From Oscillospiraceae bacterium (GTDB lineage Bacteria; Bacillota; Clostridia; Oscillospirales; Ruminococcaceae): DNA of 37,202 nucleotides. Positions 23,331 to 31,375 of the stretch are shown here, piece by piece. The translations under genes and the position numbers were made by a program. The number at the start of each line of letters is the position of its first letter. Within the stretch, counting starts at the first letter, position 1. Under the pieces are notes generated by a model that saw only the letters and a list, made by a program, of their open reading frames with translations, ran no database searches and was not told the DNA's origin. The stretch covers positions 1 to 37,202 of the forward strand of contig WRAV01000022.1 in assembly GCA_009780025.1 (NCBI GenBank). The letters run 5' to 3'.

Positions 23331-23582
23331 ATGAGTGCTCTTGAAATTGTAGGTGGCGCGCTGATTATGTTCCTGTGCGTCATCATCTGCTTGCTTATTT
23401 TGGCCCAGGAGGGCACAAGAGGGGGCGGCATCGCAGCTATAACCGGCAACGAGCCCGACTCCTTTTACAACAAGAACCCCGGGCGCACTAGAAGCAAAAT
23501 GCTCTACAACGCCACGCGGTTTCTTGCCATTGTACTTTTTGTGATAACCCTTGTGGTTCACGGACTGATTATTAACCTTTAA
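23331..23582 (+). CDS. secG: Preprotein translocase subunit SecG
   Basis: A protein of 83 residues with two membrane helices (about 4-25 and 60-81). Between them is the SecG loop, including LLILAQEGTRGGGIAAITG and a NKNPGRTRSKMLYNATR stretch before the second helix. SecG sits beside SecYE and assists SecA-driven export. The GGAAGGG ribosome site is about 12 bases from the ATG. It is followed 77 bases later by tRNA-Arg. Confidence 0.93.
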   Translation: MSALEIVGGALIMFLCVIICLLILAQEGTRGGGIAAITGNEPDSFYNKNPGRTRSKMLYNATRFLAIVLFVITLVVHGLIINL

Positions 23583-23659
23583 TGTGCGTAGGCAACGGCC
23601 TGCCGGTTCGGCGGGCCTTGTTTCGTTGTGTAAAACTACAAAGTCATAGAGCATCATAT

Positions 23660-23736
23660 GCGCCCGTAGCTCAGCAGGATAGAGCGATCGCCTCCTAAGC
23701 GATAGGCCGTGCGTTCGAATCGCGCCGGGCGTGCCA
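23660..23736 (+). tRNA. tRNA-Arg (anticodon CCT)
   Basis: A full cloverleaf: acceptor GCGCCCG pairs with CGGGCGT, the D arm is GCTC..GAGC, and the anticodon loop CTCCTAA gives anticodon CCU, reading AGG. The T arm is GTGCG-TTCGAAT-CGCGC and the 3' CCA is encoded (23734-23736). AT-rich foreign-looking DNA begins right after it. Confidence 0.95.
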
Positions 23737-23789
23737 GATGAAGGACAGTAAAAACACTAAAAAATGCGAAAACAAAGCCATATCACTAC

Positions 23790-23830
23790 AAAAAACCGCC
23801 TCATGCTAAAAAACATGCGGGCGGTTTTTT
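23790..23830 (+). terminator. Terminator after tRNA-Arg
   Basis: ACCGCC.CATG and CATG.GGGCGGT pair around a short A-rich loop, followed by T6 (23825-23830) and preceded by an A-run, so it works in both directions. Confidence 0.8.
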
Positions 23831-23855
23831 AGCAAGTGGCCGAGTTTTCAATTAG

Positions 23856-23884
23856 AAAAACCAGCCGCTTTTGGCTGGTTTTTT
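23856..23884 (+). terminator. Second terminator hairpin
   Basis: CCAGCC (23861-23866) pairs with GGCTGG (23873-23878), with A5 before and T6 after. Two terminators in tandem insulate ppc from the tRNA. Confidence 0.8.
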
Positions 23885-23939
23885 AGATTAACATAAATAA
23901 ACATGTCGTGTTATTTCCCGCACACTCGTTTGAGATAAA

Positions 23940-23953
23940 TGTAAACGTAAACA
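23940..23953 (+). promoter_or_regulatory. Possible cre (CcpA) or LacI-family operator
   Basis: TGTAAACGTAAACA matches 13 of 14 positions of the cre consensus TGWAANCGNTNWCA. It sits 32 bases upstream of the ppc -35 box and is flanked by the inverted repeat TAAATGT/ACATTTA (23936-23942/23951-23957). Such a position fits carbon-source control, but the regulator is not in the window. Confidence 0.4.
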
Positions 23954-23984
23954 TTTACACTGAAAAATGATTAGCAGCTTATCC

Positions 23985-24013
23985 TTGACAAGATATGTAT
24001 CATGTGTTACAAT
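23985..24013 (+). promoter_or_regulatory. SigA promoter of ppc
   Basis: Perfect TTGACA (23985-23990), 17 bases, TACAAT (24008-24013). Confidence 0.8.
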
Positions 24014-24068
24014 GCGTGAAACCAAAAGACGCCGCGCAATAAAACTAGATGCATAACAGGAGGCTTTT

Positions 24069-26837
24069 ATGGGGAAAGAAGCAATTGCGTTACTTAATCG
24101 CGACATTCAACTGTTAGATAGCATGTTAGAAGAAATTCTGTTTACACACGGCGGGCAGGAGCTGATAAACAGGGTTAGAAAGATTAAGGCTCTGGCGGAA
24201 GCTTGGCGTGCGAATGAAGAGCCGGGTACAGCAGAAGCCAATATCAAAACAGAGATCGCTGCGCTTGATTCTGATGTGAGGCAAGATGTTATTCGCGCTT
24301 TTGCGGCTTATTTGCTTTTGATTGACGTTGCGGAACAAAACAATCGCATTAGAATGAACAACATCTTTGAACTGCAGGGCACAAAGACATCGCAACCACT
24401 TTCCATCGAAAACGCTATTGTAAAGCTAAAAGAAGCCGGATACAGCGCTGAGGATATTAAAGAGGCTATTCCTCGCTTGTCGATACGCTTGATTGTCACA
24501 GCCCATCCAACCGAGGCAACAAAGCGGTCTATCCTTGAGATTAAAAAGCGGTTGAGCCTTAGACTGAAAGAGCTTGACAACCCATTTTTAGCTGAAAAAG
24601 AAGTCGATTTTGTCAAAGAAGATATTCTGAACGAAGTTGCGATTTTGTGGCAATCTAATGAGCTCTCAAGCAAAAAACCAAGCGTTTTAGATGAAGTGAA
24701 AAGCGGTCTATATTACTTTGACAAAACATTCTTCGACATATTGCCTGATGTCCATCGCAAGTTGCGGATTAACTTGCAAAAACATTTTCCTGACGAGAAA
24801 TGGGAAATTCCTAACTTCCTTCGCTTCGGTTCTTGGATTGGAGGCGACCGCGACGGGAACCCGTTTGTTACGCATGATATAACTTGGAAAACCCTAGGGC
24901 TTCAAAGAGAGCTGATTATTTCAAAGTACATAGAAACATTTGATTACCTAATTAACCGCTACAGTTACTGCACAACCCGAATTCAAGTAAGTGATGATTT
25001 GACCCAGCTGATTAACGAGAAGGAAGGCAAGTATCTTACAGATACCCAGAAGTGGCCGGTAGAAACAGAAATGTACCGCCGCGCTTTAACGTTTGTGCGC
25101 TATAGGTTAACACAAGTCGGAATATCTGATGTGGGATATAAAAATTCGGATGAACTTTTGGCGGAGCTTAAAATAATTCGCAGGAGCCTAAAGGGCCACT
25201 TGCCTTCGCAGGATGAGCTTAGGCGGATCAACACGATTATACGGCAGGTTGAGCTATTTGGTTTTCACTTGGCTTCTCTTGAAGCGCGCAACCATAGCGG
25301 TGAGCACGAAGCGGCTATGGACGAGATACTCGCAAAAGTTAATATTACAAGTCGTTATGCCACATTGTCCGAAGAAAAAAAGCAGCTCGCTTTAATTCAT
25401 GTGCTAACCGACCCACGGCCATTGCTTTTGCGCGGAGAGAGTTACTCTGAAAAAACCCGCGAAGTTATTGCAACCTTTAACACCATTAAGCGAGCGCACG
25501 AAGAATTTGGGGCAATTGCCATACCAACCTATATCATAAGTATGACACAAGCGCCAAGTGACTTGCTTGAGGTACTTGTTTTTGCAAAAGAAGCAGGGCT
25601 ATATTATTTGCACCCAGATGGCCATATTACAACGACGCTAAAGATTGCCCCTCTGTTTGAAACAATCGGAGATTTGTCGACGTGTAAGGCAACTATGAGC
25701 AAGATGTTTGAGATACCAATTTACAGACATCACCTTGAACTGCTGGGCGATTATCAGGAAATAATGGTTGGATACTCTGACGGAAGTAAAGACGGTGGCA
25801 CATTAACCGCCAATTGGAAGATATACAAATCTCAACTTGAAATTAACCAGCTCGCGAAGGAAAACGGCATACACGTCGAGTTCTTCCATGGCCGTGGTGG
25901 ATCCCTTGGCCGTGGCGGCGGGGAGCTAAGCCGAAGCATAGTATCTCAACCGCCACAGACTGCTGTGAACGGAGTTAAGATTACAGAGCAAGGCGAAGTG
26001 CTCTCGACGCGGTATTTGCTCCCTGAGATTGGGTACAGGAATTTGGAGCAAGCGACGTCTACCTTGCTTGAAACAGTTGTAGTCACACTAAAAGCCTCTA
26101 AAGACGGTGGTTCTGTGCAAACCCCGCCGGATTGGGTGGACTCTTTAGACGAGATTTCCGAGGCTGCTTTTGCGAAGTACCGCTCGCTTGTTTTTGAAGA
26201 TGCCGATATGTTTGAATATTATAACGACGTTTCGCCTTTAAAGAATTTCGCGAACTTGAATATTGGGTCTCGCCCAATGCATAGAGTAGCCAAGCCAAGC
26301 TTTACCAGCCTTCGCGCTATTCCTTGGGTATTTGGTTGGATGCAAAACCGCCAATTGATACCGGGGTGGTATGCCGCCGGCACCGGCCTTAATACTTTTG
26401 CAAATGCAGGGGACGGCAACCTTGAGATTATGCGCGAAATGTACAAGGGATGGCCTCTTTTTACCGCTATCATCAACAACCTTCACGCTGCTTTGATGAA
26501 GGCGGATATGAAAATTGCTAAGGCCTACATTCCTCTTGCGAAAAACCAGGAAGCCGCCAATCGAATCTTTGCGAATATTGAGGACGAATACAAAAGAACG
26601 AAGGAAATAGTCTTGCGCATTTCTGAGGTTGAGCGGCTGTTGGCGCATTTCCCCATCGCTAGAGAATCGGCATTGCACCGCTCTCCGCATATTGACCCCC
26701 TTAACTTTTTGCAGGTTGATCTGCTTAAAGCATTGTATGGAAGCGGTGAGATTAGTGAAGAAGATGAGAGCAAACTATTAACGCAAGTTTTGCTGACTAT
26801 CAATGGGATTGTTGCAGGGCTTCGCAATACGGGATGA
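24069..26837 (+). CDS. ppc: Phosphoenolpyruvate carboxylase
   Basis: A protein of 922 residues, normal for bacterial PEPC, which makes oxaloacetate from PEP and bicarbonate. Key motifs are VTAHPTEATKR with His146, SWIGGDRDGNP, GYSDGSKDGGTL with Lys574, and FHGRGGSLGRGGG with His607/Arg609. The C-terminus ends GIVAGLRNTG, the usual PEPC end. AGGAGG precedes the ATG by 5 bases, behind a consensus promoter and a cre-like site. Base and codon use are clearly more AT-rich than the flanking genes, and a recombinase remnant follows it directly. Many Clostridia lack this enzyme, so acquisition by transfer is likely. It probably replenishes oxaloacetate when glycolytic PEP is plentiful. Confidence 0.97.
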   Translation: MGKEAIALLNRDIQLLDSMLEEILFTHGGQELINRVRKIKALAEAWRANEEPGTAEANIKTEIAALDSDVRQDVIRAFAAYLLLIDVAEQNNRIRMNNIFELQGTKTSQPLSIENAIVKLKEAGYSAEDIKEAIPRLSIRLIVTAHPTEATKRSILEIKKRLSLRLKELDNPFLAEKEVDFVKEDILNEVAILWQSNELSSKKPSVLDEVKSGLYYFDKTFFDILPDVHRKLRINLQKHFPDEKWEIPNFLRFGSWIGGDRDGNPFVTHDITWKTLGLQRELIISKYIETFDYLINRYSYCTTRIQVSDDLTQLINEKEGKYLTDTQKWPVETEMYRRALTFVRYRLTQVGISDVGYKNSDELLAELKIIRRSLKGHLPSQDELRRINTIIRQVELFGFHLASLEARNHSGEHEAAMDEILAKVNITSRYATLSEEKKQLALIHVLTDPRPLLLRGESYSEKTREVIATFNTIKRAHEEFGAIAIPTYIISMTQAPSDLLEVLVFAKEAGLYYLHPDGHITTTLKIAPLFETIGDLSTCKATMSKMFEIPIYRHHLELLGDYQEIMVGYSDGSKDGGTLTANWKIYKSQLEINQLAKENGIHVEFFHGRGGSLGRGGGELSRSIVSQPPQTAVNGVKITEQGEVLSTRYLLPEIGYRNLEQATSTLLETVVVTLKASKDGGSVQTPPDWVDSLDEISEAAFAKYRSLVFEDADMFEYYNDVSPLKNFANLNIGSRPMHRVAKPSFTSLRAIPWVFGWMQNRQLIPGWYAAGTGLNTFANAGDGNLEIMREMYKGWPLFTAIINNLHAALMKADMKIAKAYIPLAKNQEAANRIFANIEDEYKRTKEIVLRISEVERLLAHFPIARESALHRSPHIDPLNFLQVDLLKALYGSGEISEEDESKLLTQVLLTINGIVAGLRNTG

Positions 26838-26842
26838 TCTGT

Positions 26843-27100
26843 GAATTGGAGCATGCCCAAAACGACATTGAAGCGAAGATATTGTAAGAAGAAATCGAGC
26901 GACCGCTGTTGACCGAGGAATTTTTGTGATTCACGCTGCACAAGTATTAAGAGTAGCGGCAATGGTTTATTGACATCTTCGCAAACTATGATAATAAAAT
27001 TGTGTTTGCGCTCAACTACAAGGATAGCACAAAAACTGTATCACTAAAGGACGTAGAAAGTTCGGGTTTAGGTAGGCTGGGTGTGTCAGTTGCTTCATAG
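26843..27100 (+). pseudogene. Remnant of a large serine recombinase C-terminus
   Basis: One continuous frame reads ELEHAQNDIEAKIL, stop, EEIERPLLTEEFL, stop, FTLHKY, stop, E, stop, then RQWFIDIFANYDNKIV..NYKDSTKTVSLKDVE before a final TAG at 27098. Internal stops lie at 26885, 26927, 26948 and 26954. The order (coiled coil, then P.LT.E, then RQxLIDxFxNxIxxYDDKIV, then NYKDGTKTITLKDVE) is the C-terminal part of clostridial large serine recombinases from conjugative transposons. The resolvase and zinc-ribbon parts are gone. It is a scar of a mobile element just after ppc. Confidence 0.75.
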
Positions 27101-27137
27101 ACGAACGTGAAAGTTCGCCTATGGAGCAACTTTTTTT
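27088..27137 (+). terminator. Strong terminator downstream of ppc
   Basis: Arms 27088-27106 and 27113-27131 pair over 19 bases with one mismatch and one G-U, followed by a seven-T run (27131-27137). It overlaps the last codons of the recombinase remnant. Confidence 0.88.
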
Positions 27138-27224
27138 GCACGATTGCGTTGTAGTAGGTTTTAAAGTGGGCGCTTTCGTTTTTGTGCAGATGAGAGTAAA
27201 ACTATAAGATTTTGAACTGCAAAT

Positions 27225-27256
27225 AGCAACAAAAGAAGTGATTGTGTTGCTTTTTT
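27225..27256 (+). terminator. Weak terminator-like hairpin before ytaF
   Basis: AGCAACA (27225-27231) and TGTTGCT (27245-27251) pair around 13 bases, followed by T5. No gene is seen between 27101 and 27343. Confidence 0.4.
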
Positions 27257-27355
27257 GTGTTTTAATACTGGCAAAACGCCGCCTTTGCGCCCGAACCTCC
27301 AAACAAATTTGGAATATACTGGTGGGGAGAAACGGAAACAAAGGTGGCTTTTATT

Positions 27356-27994
27356 TTGTATTTTTCACTTAGCACGGTACTGGAAGCAATGATGCTTGCC
27401 CTGGTGCTTTCGCTGGACGCATTTGTGGCTAGTTTTGCATATGGCAGCAAAAGCATAAAAATCCCAATGCGCTCGGCCTGGGTTATAACTTTGACTTGTG
27501 CGGGGGTGGTAGGCCTTGCCCTGCTGGTGGGTTCGCTACTGCGGCAATACATTTCGTATGGCCTAGCAGCGTGGATAAGCTTTACAATCCTGTTCATCTT
27601 GGGTATTGTCAAGCTGCTGGACAGCATTACAAAATCGATTATCAGGCGGCGTGCGGTAAGGGGAGAGCTCAAGTTTTCGCTGTTTAACCTCAACTTTATA
27701 TTGATGCTCTACGCGGACCCTGAGCAAGCCGACGTAGACGGCTCGAAGATACTCTCCCCGGCCGAGGCAACCTCGCTTGCGCTGGCCCTCTCCCTGGACG
27801 GCCTGGGGGTAGGACTGGGCGCGGCAATCGGCAGTGCGAACGGTCTGGTGGTCTTTTTGGGTGCAATTGTGACCGGTATAGCAGCAGTTGTTTTTGGCGG
27901 GCGGCTGGGCAACAAGGCCGCGGAAAAGGCTAAGCTAAATATCTCCTGGCTCAGCGGGGTGCTACTCATTGCGCTTGCATTTGCGAGCTTGTAA
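27356..27994 (+). CDS. ytaF: Sporulation membrane protein YtaF (MntP-like fold)
   Basis: A protein of 212 residues from this start, with six membrane helices in two related halves. The halves carry ALVLSLDAFVASFAYGSK near the start and LALALSLDGLGVGLGAAIG in the second half, the paired Asp motif of the MntP/YtaF group. YtaF is linked to sporulation, and a metal-efflux role is possible by homology to MntP. The start is uncertain. TTG at 27356 has AAAGGTGG 8 bases upstream, the same spacing as gerW. GTG at 27344 and ATG at 27389 or 27392 are alternatives. It ends 45 bases before a lipoprotein gene. Confidence 0.88.
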   Translation: MYFSLSTVLEAMMLALVLSLDAFVASFAYGSKSIKIPMRSAWVITLTCAGVVGLALLVGSLLRQYISYGLAAWISFTILFILGIVKLLDSITKSIIRRRAVRGELKFSLFNLNFILMLYADPEQADVDGSKILSPAEATSLALALSLDGLGVGLGAAIGSANGLVVFLGAIVTGIAAVVFGGRLGNKAAEKAKLNISWLSGVLLIALAFASL

Positions 27995-28039
27995 GGTTTG
28001 TGGTATATTGGGGGTTAGTACTGCGAAGAGGGGTGACGT

Positions 28040-28651
28040 ATGAAACACTTGCTAATTCTAATCGCTATTCTGGCTACGGTATTGGCTGCCTGCCAAGCCG
28101 TGCCCACATCTGTGCCGTTGATAGAATTGAAAAATGACTATTATGAGCAGGAGCAATCGCCTCAAGCAGTGCGGGCATCCGAACCGGAACGACAAAAATC
28201 AGAAAATGATAGCGTAAATTTGACCGGCATAGACACCACGCTCGGCTACTTCGGCCGAGCTCTTGCCCGATTCAGCGAGTATGAACTTGTAACGATGGAC
28301 GGCTGGACTCGCCAAACGGAAAACCTTGCCTTGCTGGATGAATGGGTAGAGAATTACAGACTGGGCATACCCGGTAAAGTAGCGATTTTAATCGACGGCG
28401 GGCCGTTCCCCTCGAACTTTTTTATCCTCGAGAGCGATGGCAACGCGACATATAGTGTTACAGCGTATTTTCAATCTTTGTGGCTGGGAGAGTCCGACTA
28501 TCCACCAAGGGTATTTGAATCATCACATGTAATAATGTCAGCCTACAGGTATACTTTTGGGGCCGATACCCCGGATTTGGATGAGGTTGGCCTTATAGAC
28601 AATGGCCGGTTAGTATCAATAGGTATCCCATTTACTGGCCCGATGATGTGA
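28040..28651 (+). CDS. Lipoprotein of unknown function, possibly 5' part of a split gene
   Basis: A protein of 203 residues with a lipoprotein signal (lipobox LAAC, Cys18), a low-complexity Pro/Glu linker and a folded domain (about 60-200). The stretch LALLDEWVENYRLGIPGKVAILI recalls DUF4362-type lipoproteins, but only faintly. It ends VSIGIPFTGPMM. A GTG-started frame overlaps its stop by 4 bases. Reading that second frame upstream of its GTG gives a convincing continuation, RYPIYWPDDVKMLDWSP. One base lost or gained near 28620 would join the two into one lipoprotein of about 320 residues. Its first 35 residues resemble those of the lipoprotein at 29010. Confidence 0.7.
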   Translation: MKHLLILIAILATVLAACQAVPTSVPLIELKNDYYEQEQSPQAVRASEPERQKSENDSVNLTGIDTTLGYFGRALARFSEYELVTMDGWTRQTENLALLDEWVENYRLGIPGKVAILIDGGPFPSNFFILESDGNATYSVTAYFQSLWLGESDYPPRVFESSHVIMSAYRYTFGADTPDLDEVGLIDNGRLVSIGIPFTGPMM

Positions 28652-28998
28652 AAATGCTTGATTGGAGCCCACAAACGGATGCCCCGCTTGAGGGGATAAC
28701 CCCGCAGCAAGCTGAGCAACGGGTGCGGGAAACGGTAGGAGCGGCGCTGCTGATTGCCTACGCCGATGCTGGCCTTGAAGTGGCACTGCATTTTAAAACA
28801 GTTGGCGCAATGCGTTTGGGTGACAGGGACTACTATGTCGTGCATGGCCGCTACGACCCCGATGCTCCAGCCGGTGATATGGGAGGTACGCATGTAAACG
28901 CTGTTAGCCTTGACGGCAGACTTGTGTTCAACCAGAGCATGGTACACGGTGAATGGTTTTTATGGGAAGATGTTCAGCAAGAGATTATTACACCATGA
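28648..28998 (+). CDS. Hypothetical protein, probable 3' part of the preceding lipoprotein gene
   Basis: A protein of 116 residues from GTG at 28648, which overlaps the previous stop. It has no signal peptide and no good ribosome site of its own. The frame is open back to 28585. The sequence is soluble and mixed alpha/beta, with a C-terminal run HVNAVSLDGRLVFNQSMVHGEW. No family is recognised. Because a partner of an exported lipoprotein would be expected to have its own signal, I favour a frameshifted remainder of the upstream gene. A translationally coupled cytoplasmic protein is the alternative. Confidence 0.5.
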   Translation: MKMLDWSPQTDAPLEGITPQQAEQRVRETVGAALLIAYADAGLEVALHFKTVGAMRLGDRDYYVVHGRYDPDAPAGDMGGTHVNAVSLDGRLVFNQSMVHGEWFLWEDVQQEIITP

Positions 28999-29009
28999 GG
29001 GGAGTAACC

Positions 29010-29759
29010 ATGAAACGCTTACTGCCTGCAATCTCTGCGCTGGCTTTGATATTGGCTGCCTGCCAAGCTGCGCCAACACCTGTGCCGCTAACAGAACCGG
29101 ACTATGATTACTATGAGCAAAAGCCAGACGTAGAGCCTTCACTTACGCCGCCTCTACAAACTTATCCGGAGTTAGAAAACTACGTACATATGACAGTTAC
29201 CAATGTTACACCAACTTACGCAACTGTCACTATCCAAAACGATAGCGATTTGCCACTTACTACTGGATGGTCTTACACACTAGAAGCATATGTCAACGGT
29301 CAATGGCTACATGTGCCGATGATGGAGCTCGAAATACCAATTGCATTCCCGTCTACCTATAAGCAAATTTCACCGCACAGTTCGGTAAGTTTCAACAAAG
29401 ACTTATCAATATTTCCGCTCTCAAGGGGAGAGCTCTATAGAGTACGCAAAGACGTAAGGATTAACACATGGCTAATCGAGTTCATGGCTGATGACGAGTA
29501 TGTATATGATATAGATATATGGCAAATCGATGAGCTGATAGATGACGCAGATGCATTGCAAGCCGATGAACAGATAGGTGATGTAGAGCCGGTAGCTATA
29601 GAACCAGCAGCTGATGTAGAACTGATAGATGACATAGAAACATCGCAAACCGATGAGTTGGTGGGCAATTTCCCTGAGTTGGCACCTAATCCCCCGCCAA
29701 GAGCTCATGTAGATACGACACAACACGAAATAGTAGCAGAGTTTGTTTGGAATAGATAG
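29010..29759 (+). CDS. Lipoprotein with an Ig-like domain and acidic insertion
   Basis: A protein of 249 residues. The lipobox LAAC (Cys18) gives a lipid anchor. Residues about 50-155 have the beta pattern MTVTNVTPTYATVTIQNDSD..GWSYTLEAYVNGQW and ELYRVRKDV, like the bacterial Ig-like domain of many Firmicute lipoproteins. A strongly acidic, repetitive stretch follows (about 165-215; DELIDDADALQADEQIGD and similar). The last strand (EIVAEFVW) seems to close the domain, so the acidic part looks like an insertion. AGGGGAG lies 5 bases before the ATG. The signal and linker are near-copies of the 28040 gene while the mature domains differ. Function unknown. Confidence 0.8.
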   Translation: MKRLLPAISALALILAACQAAPTPVPLTEPDYDYYEQKPDVEPSLTPPLQTYPELENYVHMTVTNVTPTYATVTIQNDSDLPLTTGWSYTLEAYVNGQWLHVPMMELEIPIAFPSTYKQISPHSSVSFNKDLSIFPLSRGELYRVRKDVRINTWLIEFMADDEYVYDIDIWQIDELIDDADALQADEQIGDVEPVAIEPAADVELIDDIETSQTDELVGNFPELAPNPPPRAHVDTTQHEIVAEFVWNR

Positions 29760-29900
29760 GGATACTCGAAATAATCACAGGCTTCCTCTATAGAGAATAC
29801 AGGTGCAACGGCAATCTGGCCGGGCCTGTGTTGTGACTGGTGAAGTGAAGGAAGCAAAACTTAGTGTCAACACGACCTAATGCAATCGCCAGTTAGACAC

Positions 29901-29917
29901 CTATTTTTGAAAAATAG
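29901..29917. promoter_or_regulatory. Perfect palindrome at the rplJ promoter
   Basis: CTATTTTT.G.AAAAATAG is a 17-base perfect palindrome that ends one base before the -35 box. The stretch 29760-29900 holds no recognisable gene. Confidence 0.4.
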
Positions 29918-29918
29918 C

Positions 29919-29948
29919 TTGACAAACTCGCTTCACTTGCTATATAAT
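29919..29948 (+). promoter_or_regulatory. SigA promoter of rplJ-rplL
   Basis: Perfect TTGACA (29919-29924) with TATAAT (29943-29948) at 18 bases, or TATATA at 16. The leader is about 280 bases long. Confidence 0.8.
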
Positions 29949-29959
29949 ACCTAAAGCTG

Positions 29960-30110
29960 TCAACATTCCCAAGACGTAAGGTGCAGGAACTTCTGCTGAA
30001 ATGGCCATCTGGCCAGCCTGCCGAGGAAGCCGTGTTGATTCACTTTACTGTGTTTCACGCCCTTTCCATGTCTGTGGGAGGGGCGTTTTCTATTGCTGGT
30101 GGTTTAAGTA
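29960..30110 (+). promoter_or_regulatory. Ribosomal protein L10 leader
   Basis: The long leader before rplJ carries the features of the L10 leader family: the GTAAGGTGCAGGA stretch near 29976, a GGCCATCTGGCC hairpin (30003-30014) and the conserved CCTGCCGAGG (30017-30026). An attenuator-like hairpin follows. In Firmicutes the L10(L12) complex binds this RNA and represses its own operon. Confidence 0.75.
30057..30089 (+). terminator. Attenuator hairpin in the L10 leader
   Basis: Arms 30057-30067 and 30076-30086 pair over 11 bases with two G-U pairs and an 8-base loop, followed by T4. The position within the leader suggests premature termination when L10 is in excess. Confidence 0.6.
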
Positions 30111-30237
30111 TCAATAAAGAACCTACCAAAAGGTCGCGGGCAGAAAGCTTTGTGGTCTTGGCAAGTTGAATGCGCGACGTGGGTGCAGGCTCAGCCTGCG
30201 TTGGTGGCAATCCAATCTCGAATGTGAGGTGAAATAG

Positions 30238-30777
30238 TTGCCAAGTGAAAAGATTCTACTGCAAAAGCAAGAACAGGTGAAGGCGCTTACAGAAGACCTG
30301 CAAAGTGCGGTCGCCGGCGTGCTGGTGGACTACAAGGGCATAACCGTTCTGGAGGATACCAAGCTGCGCAAAGAGCTTCGCGAAGCCGGGATAAACTACC
30401 GGGTTATCAAAAACTCAATCATGCGCCGTGCGGTCAAGAACGCAGGATTCGACGCTCTTGAGGACGTTCTGGTGGAGACTTCGGCTCTGGCCTTGTCCGA
30501 TACCGACTACACCGCAGCTGCGAAAATCCTGTGCAAGTACGCTGACGCTTCCAAGGGGAAGTTCACCATCAAGGCGGGCTTTGTCGAGGGTAGTGTGCTT
30601 GACGGCAAAGGCGTTTCCGATCTGAGCAAGCTGCCAAGCCGCGAAGAGCTTGTGGCCATGACCTTGCGTGGGCTTAACGCTCCGATTGCTGGGTTGGCGA
30701 ATGTGCTCAACGCCAACATCACTGGGCTGGTTAGAGCACTTAACCAAATCGCCGAGAAGGGCGAGAAGAGCGCGTAG
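30238..30777 (+). CDS. rplJ: 50S ribosomal protein L10
   Basis: A protein of 179 residues starting MPSEKILLQKQEQVKALTE, with the usual L10 core (VLVDYKGITV, LRKELREAGINYRVIKNSI). A C-terminal helix anchors the L7/L12 dimers on the ribosome. The start is TTG at 30238, with GAGGTG 6 bases upstream; no nearby ATG is in frame. rplL follows after 46 bases. Expression is probably set by the L10 leader upstream. Confidence 0.96.
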   Translation: MPSEKILLQKQEQVKALTEDLQSAVAGVLVDYKGITVLEDTKLRKELREAGINYRVIKNSIMRRAVKNAGFDALEDVLVETSALALSDTDYTAAAKILCKYADASKGKFTIKAGFVEGSVLDGKGVSDLSKLPSREELVAMTLRGLNAPIAGLANVLNANITGLVRALNQIAEKGEKSA

Positions 30778-30823
30778 CACGCGCCAACTTGTTTCATACT
30801 AAATTTATTGGAGGTACATTACC

Positions 30824-31207
30824 ATGGCATCTGAAAAAGTATTGAAAATGATCGAAGACGTAAAGGCCCTTACCGTTCTCGAACTCTCCGAGCTTGTAAA
30901 GGCTCTTGAAGAAGAATTTGGCGTATCTGCCGCTGCTCCCGTCGCAGTAGCCGCTGGCCCTGCAGCTGCAGCTGCTGGCCCTGCAGAGGAAGAGAAGAGC
31001 GAGTTCGACGTTATCCTGATAGACGCAGGCGCAAGCAAGATGGGCGTTATCAAAATCGTCAAAGAGCTCACCGGTCTTGGCCTCAAAGAAGCCAAAGAGC
31101 TGGTTGACGGCGCACCCAAGCCGGTTAAAGAAGGCGTTGGCAAAGCCGAAGCTGAGTCCCTTCAAAAACAACTGGTTGAAGCAGGCGCGAAGGTCGAGCT
31201 TAAGTAA
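30824..31207 (+). CDS. rplL: 50S ribosomal protein L7/L12
   Basis: A protein of 127 residues. The N-terminal dimerisation helices (1-34) are followed by an Ala/Pro/Gly hinge (about 37-55). The C-terminal factor-binding domain contains [10 protein letters not shown]-like [20 protein letters not shown]. It forms the stalk that recruits translation GTPases. GGAGG lies 9 bases before the ATG. A terminator follows, so the operon here is just rplJ-rplL; rpoB is not next to it within the window. Confidence 0.97.
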   Translation: MASEKVLKMIEDVKALTVLELSELVKALEEEFGVSAAAPVAVAAGPAAAAAGPAEEEKSEFDVILIDAGASKMGVIKIVKELTGLGLKEAKELVDGAPKPVKEGVGKAEAESLQKQLVEAGAKVELK

Positions 31208-31229
31208 GAACAGAACAAGCAGACCAGTA

Positions 31230-31268
31230 GGCAGTCGGTGTCTGTGCATCGACTGCCTTTTCTTTTTT
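31230..31268 (+). terminator. Terminator of rplJ-rplL
   Basis: GGCAGTCG (31230-31237) pairs with CGACTGCC (31250-31257), followed by TTTTCTTTTTT. Confidence 0.88.
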
Positions 31269-31283
31269 GAGCTTACGATACGA

Positions 31284-31329
31284 CTATGATTGTCTAAACC
31301 ATGCCGCTATGATTGTCTAAACCATGCCG
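31284..31329 (+). repeat. Perfect 23-bp tandem duplication
   Basis: The 23 bases at 31284-31306 are repeated exactly at 31307-31329. Only two copies are present. The position is just after the rplL terminator. Confidence 0.75.
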
Positions 31330-31375
31330 CGCTGACAGCCACTTCACAATTTTTTTAATCTGTCGTATTTTGTTC

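Noticed and set aside
29981-30169. A short frame in the rplJ leader
   Set aside because: It overlaps the L10 leader structure and attenuator and has no ribosome site.
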